64,000 nucleotides of DNA, taken from the NCBI RefSeq assembly GCF_004353895.1, contig NZ_SMOG01000001.1, forward strand, positions 275,870-339,869, written 5' to 3'. Below are positions 43,769 through 51,450 of this stretch, in pieces (within the stretch, counting starts at the first letter, position 1; each line of letters starts with the position of its first letter). The notes below the pieces were generated by a model. It worked only from the letters and a program-made list of their open reading frames with translations. It searched no databases and was not told the DNA's origin. The translations under genes and the position numbers were made by a program. The stretch is from Candidatus Syntrophosphaera thermopropionivorans. GTDB taxonomy: Bacteria; Cloacimonadota; Cloacimonadia; Cloacimonadales; Cloacimonadaceae.

Positions 43769-45046
43769 TTATTTTTTTAAGGTTTTACGAACTAACTGAA
43801 CCGCATCCAAAAGGCGATTCAGAGGAATATAAGTTTGTTCATTATGTTCCAGATTATAGAGTAATAACTTTCCTTCTCTAATATTTTCTTCTCGTAAAGT
43901 AATCATTAAATCACACTTATGTGCTTGAGCTTGTTTTAAATTATCTTCTGGTTTTTCTTCCGTGCCCAGCACGGTTATAATATTTTGCGAATGAAGTTCC
44001 TGGGCAATTTGTAATACCATCATTTCCAGTTCAGGAGATTGTGCATAAATATAGACCGAAAAATCATTATCAAACATCAAGAAAAGGTTCCGTTCTTCCA
44101 TCAGCTGGAATATCAAATCTAAATCCAGATGGAAACCAATAGCGGGAATCTTTCTTCCAGTTAAGCGTTCGGAAAGATAATCGTATCTACCTCCATCGCC
44201 AACAACTAACTCATTATCTTGCTGTTTGACCACAAAATCAAATACGGTTCCATTGTAATAAGCAAAATTCTTGGTTAAATAGGGGTCTACTTTATAAATA
44301 TTCCCCAGATTAGCTTGCATTTTCTTTATTTGCTCAAATCTGGCTTTACATTCTGCACAGAGATAGTTACTCATTTGCAACAGAGGTGGAAGACTATGTT
44401 GACAGTGCTCATTCTCACAATGAGTGGCAGCAAAAGGATTAGCACCCAGTTCTTGCAGACAATCGGGACAATATCTATCAGAATGAGTTTTCAACTCTGT
44501 TTTCACATCTATAAAAAACTGTCTCCGGCAGTTCTCACATCCATAACTATTAAGTTTTAATGTGGCATCATAAAAGCCCACTTCATTTAGTAATCTAATT
44601 CCCAGACTAATGATTTCATTTTCTGAGAGAATATTGGAAGTTCCCACCAGCTCAACACCAAGTTGAGAAGATTCTTGAGCTACACCTTCACGACTCCGAT
44701 GAAACATTGGACCTTGATAATAATAGCGGAAAACATCTCCTTTCCGATATAATGAAGCTGCACGATACAAAACACTAATCGTACCTTCTGGACGTAAACT
44801 GAGTTGATTTTCCGGATTGTTTTGGTTATTAATATTCAAGGTCTGACGGGAAATGAACTCAGGTTCTTCCTTTTGCATAAAGGCGGTTATTCCCTGTTGC
44901 AACAAGTGGCGATTTTGCAATATAGGAAGATGAATCTCATGATAGTTATAAAGTTTGAGCATATTATCAAACTTTTCTTCCATCATTTTCCATTTCCACA
45001 TTTCATCCATCATAAAATTGATAGATTCAGCTTTTTCTATCGCCAT
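43769..45046 (-). CDS. Divergent histidyl-tRNA synthetase-like protein (HisRS paralogue or HisZ-like)
   Basis: A 425-residue class II synthetase fold. The ATG at 45046 with AAGGAG upstream is chosen over an upstream extension. Core signals: LSLRPEGTISVLYRAASLY, YYYQGPMFHRSREG, GVELVG, and GDGGRYDYLSERLTG. A Cys-rich insertion with CENC, CPDC, CENEHC and CAEC resembles the zinc-type HisRS insert, and a C-terminal anticodon-binding-like domain is present. However, the catalytic motif RGLDYY reads KNFAYY, motif 2 FRxE reads FHRS, and motif 3 GLER reads LDLD. It may therefore not charge tRNA. HisZ, the regulatory subunit of HisG, shows similar losses, though it usually lacks the C-terminal domain. 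Confidence 0.8.
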   Translation of the reverse strand: MAIEKAESINFMMDEMWKWKMMEEKFDNMLKLYNYHEIHLPILQNRHLLQQGITAFMQKEEPEFISRQTLNINNQNNPENQLSLRPEGTISVLYRAASLYRKGDVFRYYYQGPMFHRSREGVAQESSQLGVELVGTSNILSENEIISLGIRLLNEVGFYDATLKLNSYGCENCRRQFFIDVKTELKTHSDRYCPDCLQELGANPFAATHCENEHCQHSLPPLLQMSNYLCAECKARFEQIKKMQANLGNIYKVDPYLTKNFAYYNGTVFDFVVKQQDNELVVGDGGRYDYLSERLTGRKIPAIGFHLDLDLIFQLMEERNLFLMFDNDFSVYIYAQSPELEMMVLQIAQELHSQNIITVLGTEEKPEDNLKQAQAHKCDLMITLREENIREGKLLLYNLEHNEQTYIPLNRLLDAVQLVRKTLKK

Positions 45047-45253
45047 ATATTTCTCCTTACTTTTCTTCATAGAGAAAATTAGTATTTCTGTCAATGAAAA
45101 TAAAGCAGGAAGTGGTATTTAAATGTGCACATGTTTATAGGTCCTTTCCCCAGGGAGGATTTTATCCTTTTCAGAGAAGATAAAAACATTTCTCTTGACT
45201 TATATTCTTGTCCTATAAAGAAGGTTAAAGAATAAAGAAATTTAGGAGTAAAA

Positions 45254-45571
45254 ATGTATGCCATCGTTGAAATTAAAGGATTTCAGTATAGGGCAGAAGA
45301 AAACACCGTTCTAAGTGTTCCCCTGCTGAAGACGGCAAAACCAGGTCAAACTCTTGAGTTTGATAGGGTTTTACTCGTTAGAAACGATGATGAAATTAAA
45401 GTGGGACAACCCGTTATAGAAGGTGCAGCAGTTCTGGCAGAAGTTATTGGTAATGGAAAAGGTAAGAAAAAGATAATTTACCATGCTAAGCGCAGAAAAG
45501 GCTATAGAGTTAAGAAAGGATATCGTGAACAATTTACTAATGTTAAAGTAACCGGCATTAGGGTTCCCTAA
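45254..45571 (+). CDS. rplU: 50S ribosomal protein bL21
   Basis: A 105-residue 23S-binding protein. [39 protein letters not shown] and the terminal KVTGIRV are diagnostic. GGAG precedes the ATG at 45254. It heads the usual L21-L27 operon (11-bp spacing), divergent from the HisRS-like gene. The common downstream partner obgE is absent here. Confidence 0.97.
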   Translation: MYAIVEIKGFQYRAEENTVLSVPLLKTAKPGQTLEFDRVLLVRNDDEIKVGQPVIEGAAVLAEVIGNGKGKKKIIYHAKRRKGYRVKKGYREQFTNVKVTGIRVP

Positions 45572-45582
45572 GGAGAGATATT

Positions 45583-45849
45583 ATGGCACATAAAAAAGGT
45601 GTTGGAAGTAGCCGAAATGGCAGAAATAGCAATCCCAAATATCGTGGTGTAAAAAAGTATGGGAATGAATATGTGATTCCTGGAAACATAATAGTCCGTC
45701 AGAAAGGGACAAAGATTCACCCGGGAAAAAATGTAGGAATGGGTAGAGATTTCACTATTTACAGTTTAGCAGAAGGGTATGTGAAGTTTGAAACTAAGGG
45801 TGCAGGCAGAAAATATGTTTCTGTGGTTCCGGTAGAGAAAGCAGAGTAA
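45583..45849 (+). CDS. rpmA: 50S ribosomal protein bL27
   Basis: An 88-residue protein near the peptidyl-transferase centre. [20 protein letters not shown] and [20 protein letters not shown] are diagnostic. It begins directly with MAHKKG, so there is no cleavable Firmicutes-type N-terminal extension. Translation is coupled to rplU by 11-bp spacing, and a strong terminator follows. Confidence 0.97.
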   Translation: MAHKKGVGSSRNGRNSNPKYRGVKKYGNEYVIPGNIIVRQKGTKIHPGKNVGMGRDFTIYSLAEGYVKFETKGAGRKYVSVVPVEKAE

Positions 45850-45865
45850 AAAATAAATCTATTAT

Positions 45866-45899
45866 AAAATAACCCCGGTTTTGATACCGGGGTTATTTT
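45866..45899. terminator. Bidirectional terminator between rpmA and the PGDH gene
   Basis: AAAATAACCCCGGT (45866-45879) pairs with ACCGGGGTTATTTT (45886-45899) over a 6-nt loop. T-runs occur on both strands, suiting the convergent genes. Confidence 0.93.
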
Positions 45900-45919
45900 T
45901 ATGGGGTTAGAATGATGAG

Positions 45920-46843
45920 TTATTTGTTAACTTGAAAAGTGGTGTCGCCTTTTTCAAAGAAAGCTATAATTTGACGCGCAGCCGCCACACCTGCATTGGT
46001 ATTAGCTTCTTCTGTTTGAGCTCCCATTTTCTTTGGAGTCCAGAAGACTCGTTCAGCAAATTCAGCCATAAGTTTTTCACTGCAATCTGGTGCTATATCA
46101 CTTACATAGCGGAACTTATTCTTTTCTTGTAAGGCTTGTATCAGGGCATCTTCATCAATGACTTCTTTGCGAGCGGTGTTGACCAGGATGCAATTATCTT
46201 TAACCAGCTTGAGTAAATTCCAGTTTACGGATTTTTTGGTCTCTGCAGTAGCAGGTATATGAAGAGAGATATAATCTCCAGTGGTAAAGATATCTTCAAC
46301 TTTATTCAGTGGAGTGACTCCTTGTTGAATCATTATTTCTGAACTGATGTAGGGGTCATAGGCATAGACTTCCATATCCATCCCCTTAGCCATCTTAGCT
46401 AAGCGACTTCCTACATAGCCAAAACCGAATAGAGCGAGTTTTTTGCCCGCAAGCTCAGTTCCGCTTTTTCCATTAAACTTTCCCCGAGCCATATAAATCA
46501 TTAGACCGAGAGCCAGTTCCGCTACAGCATTAGAATTCTGTCCGGGGGTATTCATCACGATTACATTATGTGCAGTTGCAGCTGCAAGGTCAATATTATC
46601 ATATCCTGCACCAGCACGAACCACAATCTTTAGTTTGGGAGCGGCATTAAATAAAGCTTCATCCACAATATCACTACGCACAATCAAAGCTTCCGCATCG
46701 GCAGCTGCCTTACGAAGTTCTTCCGGGTCAGTATAGTTCTCCAACCATACCTGCTGATATCCTGCGGCATCAAACTCACTTTTAATCTTTTGTACTGCTT
46801 CTTTAGCAAAGGGTTTCTCGGTAGCAATCAATACTTTTGGCAT
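45920..46843 (-). CDS. serA: D-3-phosphoglycerate dehydrogenase, short lysine-type
   Basis: A 307-residue D-2-hydroxyacid dehydrogenase, first enzyme of serine synthesis by best match. The NAD-binding motif is ALFGFGYVGSRLAKM, the substrate arginine is in VNTARKEVID (Arg225), and IVVRAGAGYDNID is typical of PGDH. There is no ACT or ASB domain, so no serine feedback site. The catalytic His of the usual TPHxGA motif is replaced: the sequence reads TPKKMGAQT (Lys271/272). I recall such lysine-type short PGDHs from Entamoeba and Bacteroidetes. Another 2-hydroxyacid substrate is possible. It is monocistronic and convergent with rpmA. Confidence 0.85.
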   Translation of the reverse strand: MPKVLIATEKPFAKEAVQKIKSEFDAAGYQQVWLENYTDPEELRKAAADAEALIVRSDIVDEALFNAAPKLKIVVRAGAGYDNIDLAAATAHNVIVMNTPGQNSNAVAELALGLMIYMARGKFNGKSGTELAGKKLALFGFGYVGSRLAKMAKGMDMEVYAYDPYISSEIMIQQGVTPLNKVEDIFTTGDYISLHIPATAETKKSVNWNLLKLVKDNCILVNTARKEVIDEDALIQALQEKNKFRYVSDIAPDCSEKLMAEFAERVFWTPKKMGAQTEEANTNAGVAAARQIIAFFEKGDTTFQVNK

Positions 46844-46917
46844 TTTTGCAACTCCTTATATTTTTTATATTTCTTACTATATCATTAACCCGAAAAAGCG
46901 ATCTGTCAAGTCTCAGA

Positions 46918-49900
46918 TTATTTTAAGAAAAGCATCCTACGAGTTAAAGTCGTTTCCGCTGTTTTTAATCTGCAGAGATATATTCCCTCTGCAACAGTTC
47001 TTCCCATTGAATCTTTACCATCCCATACGATACTATGTTCTCCTCCGGGAATGTATTCATCCTGTAAAGTGCGTATTAGCTGACCTCTTAAATTATAAAT
47101 GGAAAGACTTACTTTTCCTTCTTTCTTCGTTTCATAGGAGATAGTAGTATTATGACGGAAAGGATTGGGATAGTTTTGTTCCAGTCTATTTACTGGTGGA
47201 ATGATATAAGGGTCTGAATTTGCCACATAACCTGTGCAAGCAGAGCTACCTTGACGATTCAAAGCTCCTCTATAGGTAATCCAGGGTTTAATTGGTGTTT
47301 CAGGACTGCGTAAGTTCATAACCACTACACCAGTGGAATAACCGCTAACAAATTTAAGCATATCATTGTTATCCAAATCGCATACAGTTCCAGGAGTGCA
47401 ACCATTAAAAGAAGTTATAAAAGGATAACCCGGTAACCTTGTGCCGTTATTATTATAGGCATATAGAGAATTTTGATAGCTGGTTAGCAATATCTCAGGC
47501 TGGATATCTTCATCTAAATTCACTATCAAAGGTGGAACAGTAAAATTATCTTCTACATTAAGCGGGAAACCGTTTATATCATTTCCATTCTGGTCTACGG
47601 CATAAAGCATACCATTGATAGTGACAAATATAATCTCCAGAGCAGAGTCTCCTGAGATATTTGCTACTACTGGTCCAGATGCCATAGCTGCTATAATTGG
47701 CTTATTGATGAGGATTTCTCCACTGGGAGAAATTAGTATCATATGATTATTAGTTCCGAAAACTATGTTGTTATTATCCAGAACTGTAGGAGAACCATTT
47801 ATATTTTCGCCTATATGGACAGGAAATCCTGGAATTTCTTCTCCCGAAGAGTTTAAGATGTGTAAAGTGCCATTCTGACAACCGATTATTATTTCCATTA
47901 AGCCATCCTGGTTAATATCCGTTGCGGCAATTTCTGTCACTATAGAGCTACCTAAATTAACTGGAAATCCTGGTAGTAAAGAGCCGTTAGAATCTACAGC
48001 ATAGACATATCCATTTAAAGAATGGGCAATGACCTTATCTGTACCAGAATGGCTAAGAGTGGCTATCACAGGGGTAAAGATGAGTTGTTTGCCAGTATCA
48101 TAACTGAAAACAGGAGTTCCATCTAAAGTTACGGCATTAATTTTTCCGGTGCGACTGGAATAGACTATTTCTGGTATCCCATCTCCAGTGAGGTCACCCA
48201 TTGCTGAACTTCGCATAATATCCTGTTGAGGAGAAGAGGTAAATCCACCAAATTGTTCTCCATTATTACTTATATAATATGCATCCCCGAATATATTAAG
48301 ATAGAGGATATCCAGAGTTCCATCATCATTAATATCGTAAACCATAGGTGCAGATTTTGTATGAAACTGGCAATCCCAGGGGAAATGGCCGTCTACCATA
48401 GTTATCTCAAAGCTGAGGTCAAATTTTCTTATTCCAGTGCTTAGACCAGTAATAGGATGACTGGAATCCAGCAAAATCTTCAGATAGTAAGTTCCATAAG
48501 TTATATCCTGAGGTAATTGAATTCTGAAATAAAAAGAGGGATCACAAGATGCACCAGGTAATAACTGGGAAATAATTTGAGGTCCATCCAGAAGAATTAT
48601 ACCCTGAGGTAGATTTTCCAGAGTCACACTGATATTATAGGCAGTTCCTGCTTCAGGAGAATTTTTGATAATGGGATATATCCTTAAGATTTCTCCAGGA
48701 TTAAAGCTGCCATCACCATCTCCATCAACATCAGAGATGCTATAACCCTCCAGAGTAAGAAAAGGAAGGGTAGGATCAGGATATTTAACTTCTATGGTTG
48801 GGTCTCCAAAAAGCACCATTTCATAATAGCACCAGCGCATTACATCATTATTCATTGCTGCATTAACATTCTGCAACCGAGAATAGGTTAAAGCTTTGCC
48901 TAAATTAGGCTGATTAGCTTCATACAATCCTATAAAAAACTGCCTGTCATAAAACTGGGAAGGACCATTAATGCTACCAGGCATATACCATCCATAACGA
49001 GTGTTACCTATAAATGAAAAAAGTCCACCCGAGGTAGTTACCATATGTTCTCCAATGCTTTCTCCATCTCCACTGGTTCTTTGGTCAAATGCCGCTGGAT
49101 AGCATCCCTGCGTGTATAAAAATCCATATTCCGTATTCTGCAGTTGTTCTACAGAACCAATTCCCTGTCCCATCAAAGATGTTTCATTGGAGTGTCCCAT
49201 ATGATTCATTACATTTGCTCCATCATTAAGAGCATTCCATACTCCGAGTGAACTGAAGGTTCCATCTCGCTGATACATAGTGGTCAATATATAATCATCT
49301 GGGATATGAGTGGCTACATCATCTTTATAATCTCCACCCCAGGTTAAAGGATTGTTGTTTAGATTTTCTCCAAACATTATGGCTAAGTTATTACTATAGG
49401 TGTCATTATTAACATAATACTGGATTTTTCGGGTCATATTACCAAACTCAATAGCAGTTTCTGCAGGAAATCTTCCTATATGCACTTCGGGAAGGTAGTC
49501 TACTTGGTCATTAATTTCACCCCAGATTTGATCTCCATCAGCATTCCAGTTGCCATCCAAGTTGCTGTAATAGATATCAGTTGGTATTCTTAAATCAATA
49601 GTTTCTCCGACCGCACAAAAACAGCCTCTATCAGGGATTATTTCATCATCTCCTCCCAAGATAACATATTCTAAAGGAGTAGAGGTACTTGACCAGGTTT
49701 GATAGGCATCTATAATGAAATTACGTATTTTTTCAGGATTGTCAACTCCTGGGTAGGAGCTATAGATATCGGAAGTTAAATATAAACCCGTGCTTATGTT
49801 CCGTGTGGTTTGCCAGTCTATATAGTTTTGGAAATAGTTAGAACAGGAACTATTAGTAATTATAATCATCTTTTTAGGAACACTCAAATCAATAAGTCTA

Positions 49901-50532
49901 CTTTGAGATTGATGAGTGCGATACGCTATAGCATTTTGATAAGAGTTTATAGTTTCTGGATTAAGCACAATTTTAGTTAAATCCGTGTAATCTCTTGCAG
50001 GAGCATAAAAGTTAGCTGAGTGCTCTGCTAACTTATGATCCCAAGAGGTTTCTATCTGAAGGGTTATATTATTGCTTGTGAAGATTGTTTTTTGGACAGG
50101 ATTATATTTCCAGGGAAAGATATTTATCACAGCAATCTGACAACCACAGAACATCTGGGTGCCTAAAAACTTATAATCTTCAGCGGGGAAGAGAGCATCT
50201 TTATTCCAGATTTCGGGATCGGGTATGGTGTTATCAGATTGAGGTTGAGATATAATCTGAACTTTACGAACATAATCCAATTGCACCTGTTGGCGCTGAA
50301 TTTCAAGTTCAGAAAGAATCACCTGCACATTTTCTATCTTCTCTCCAAAAGGTATTAGCACCCAAACGGGAAGATAATTCATTGCTGGAACACCTTCCTC
50401 CAGAAAAGGAGCAGTATTATTCGTATTTGAATCTTTACTCCAGCCATTGGGATTAACACTAAAGTTCAGTGTTAAACTGAATGCGAGAGCACAAGTCATC
50501 ATTAAGCCTATCAATATAAGCACTTTCTTCAT
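46918..50532 (-). CDS. Secreted C25 (gingipain-family) peptidase with beta-propeller-like repeats and sorting domain
   Basis: A 1204-residue exoprotein starting at the ATG at 50532 (CTAGGAAAC upstream), followed by signal peptide KKVLILIGLMMTCALAFS. The C25 propeptide-like region leads into the peptidase domain (about 215-600), with catalytic His447 in MNHMGHSNETS and Cys477 in YTQGCYPAAF. Residues about 750-1090 carry repeated FG-GAP/PQQ-like blades such as DINDDGTLDILYLN, DLTGDGIPEIVYSS and DINQDGLMEIIIGC, probably binding calcium. The FlgD-like sorting domain ends the protein (QNYPNPFRHNTTISY to RRMLFLK). It is the second C25 peptidase in the window and is monocistronic. Confidence 0.9.
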   Translation of the reverse strand: MKKVLILIGLMMTCALAFSLTLNFSVNPNGWSKDSNTNNTAPFLEEGVPAMNYLPVWVLIPFGEKIENVQVILSELEIQRQQVQLDYVRKVQIISQPQSDNTIPDPEIWNKDALFPAEDYKFLGTQMFCGCQIAVINIFPWKYNPVQKTIFTSNNITLQIETSWDHKLAEHSANFYAPARDYTDLTKIVLNPETINSYQNAIAYRTHQSQSRLIDLSVPKKMIIITNSSCSNYFQNYIDWQTTRNISTGLYLTSDIYSSYPGVDNPEKIRNFIIDAYQTWSSTSTPLEYVILGGDDEIIPDRGCFCAVGETIDLRIPTDIYYSNLDGNWNADGDQIWGEINDQVDYLPEVHIGRFPAETAIEFGNMTRKIQYYVNNDTYSNNLAIMFGENLNNNPLTWGGDYKDDVATHIPDDYILTTMYQRDGTFSSLGVWNALNDGANVMNHMGHSNETSLMGQGIGSVEQLQNTEYGFLYTQGCYPAAFDQRTSGDGESIGEHMVTTSGGLFSFIGNTRYGWYMPGSINGPSQFYDRQFFIGLYEANQPNLGKALTYSRLQNVNAAMNNDVMRWCYYEMVLFGDPTIEVKYPDPTLPFLTLEGYSISDVDGDGDGSFNPGEILRIYPIIKNSPEAGTAYNISVTLENLPQGIILLDGPQIISQLLPGASCDPSFYFRIQLPQDITYGTYYLKILLDSSHPITGLSTGIRKFDLSFEITMVDGHFPWDCQFHTKSAPMVYDINDDGTLDILYLNIFGDAYYISNNGEQFGGFTSSPQQDIMRSSAMGDLTGDGIPEIVYSSRTGKINAVTLDGTPVFSYDTGKQLIFTPVIATLSHSGTDKVIAHSLNGYVYAVDSNGSLLPGFPVNLGSSIVTEIAATDINQDGLMEIIIGCQNGTLHILNSSGEEIPGFPVHIGENINGSPTVLDNNNIVFGTNNHMILISPSGEILINKPIIAAMASGPVVANISGDSALEIIFVTINGMLYAVDQNGNDINGFPLNVEDNFTVPPLIVNLDEDIQPEILLTSYQNSLYAYNNNGTRLPGYPFITSFNGCTPGTVCDLDNNDMLKFVSGYSTGVVVMNLRSPETPIKPWITYRGALNRQGSSACTGYVANSDPYIIPPVNRLEQNYPNPFRHNTTISYETKKEGKVSLSIYNLRGQLIRTLQDEYIPGGEHSIVWDGKDSMGRTVAEGIYLCRLKTAETTLTRRMLFLK

Positions 50533-50652
50533 TGTATGTTTCCTAGTATAAAATATTTTATTATTTCTATGAATATCCAGAGCCATCCTTAGTCAAGTAT
50601 TTTCTCCTGTTATTAAGTTCAGGTTTAATTCAACAGGGACTTCAGAAATCCA

Positions 50653-50682
50653 TTGACAAAAAAAGTATTGAGAAGCTAATAA
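50653..50682 (+). promoter_or_regulatory. Promoter candidate of the small repeat protein
   Basis: TTGACA at 50653-50658 and TAATAA at 50677-50682, 18-bp spacer, 45 bp before the ATG at 50728. The -10 match is weak. Confidence 0.45.
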
Positions 50683-50727
50683 AAATTTATAGGGATTAAG
50701 ATAAAAGAGAGATAAAGGGTAGGCATA

Positions 50728-51063
50728 ATGAAAAAGCTTTTATTGCTCATATTAATGATATTAATGGGGTTCACCTGTTTTGCTGGATCAGTCTATGTAA
50801 TGGACAGTGGGAAACCGGATTTGGTAATCTGGATAGCTCCGTATAAATCTCAAGCAGATTTATGTGTGTATGTGGCACCTTATCGTTCCGAAGCCAGAGG
50901 GAAGGATGAAATCTGGTACTTTGAAAAATATAGAAGTTCAGCAGATATTAAAATAAAAATAACTAAATACAAGTCTCAGGCAGACCTCAAAATTTATTAT
51001 GTTAAATATAAAAGTGAAGCCGGATGGAGAAAATCCCATCCCTGGATGGGTAGATTGCATTAA
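50728..51063 (+). CDS. Small secreted repeat protein, possible septoil-knot fold
   Basis: A 111-residue protein with a clear signal peptide (KKLLLLILMILMGFTCFA). The mature part is built of five ~13-residue repeats, each with Asp-hydrophobic-x-hydrophobic, a Tyr and a Lys/Arg-Ser end: DLVIWIAPYKSQA, DLCVYVAPYRSEA, then DEIWYFEKYRSSA, DIKIKITKYKSQA and DLKIYYVKYKSEA. From memory this resembles the family predicted to form a 7(1) torus-knotted (septoil) fold; I cannot confirm it here. It is monocistronic, divergent from the C25 peptidase gene, and probably lies in the periplasm or outside. Function is unknown. Confidence 0.6.
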   Translation: MKKLLLLILMILMGFTCFAGSVYVMDSGKPDLVIWIAPYKSQADLCVYVAPYRSEARGKDEIWYFEKYRSSADIKIKITKYKSQADLKIYYVKYKSEAGWRKSHPWMGRLH

Positions 51064-51389
51064 TGGTGGACAGAGGTCCTCAACTACCAAGCAAATGCAA
51101 GGTTTTAACATTTTTTGAGTAATCTAACTTTTTGTAATAGTATAATTCATATAGGTTCTTGAGAGATAATGATTAGATAAAGTGTGAGTAGCATTTAAAA
51201 GTTTATCCTATAATTATGCGTACGCAGTTCCCCTCTCAATCCTTATTATTTGCTGAATGAAAAGCAGAGTTATTAGATTGTTCATATCTTAAATGGGTTT
51301 CAGGCTAAAAAAGAATTTACCTGCTTTAAAAGGGGGAAGACCCTTATAACTAATTTTACAAAGTGAAGATCCAAGACTCATATTGCCAA
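51064..51389. other. Intergenic region without a convincing gene
   Basis: A/T-rich, no ORF of note. It contains the 10-bp palindrome TGCGTACGCA (51217-51226), and otherwise no structure I can support. Confidence 0.4.
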
Positions 51390-51422
51390 AAAAAGACCCG
51401 GCATAGAAAGCCGGGTCTTTTT
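51390..51422. terminator. Bidirectional terminator
   Basis: AAAAAGACCCGGC (51390-51402) pairs with GCCGGGTCTTTTT (51410-51422), 7-nt loop, T-runs on both strands. It ends the exoprotein gene on the minus strand and any transcript from 50728 on the plus strand. Confidence 0.93.
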
Positions 51423-51450
51423 GTTTATTTATTGCATCCGAAAAAGGAGT

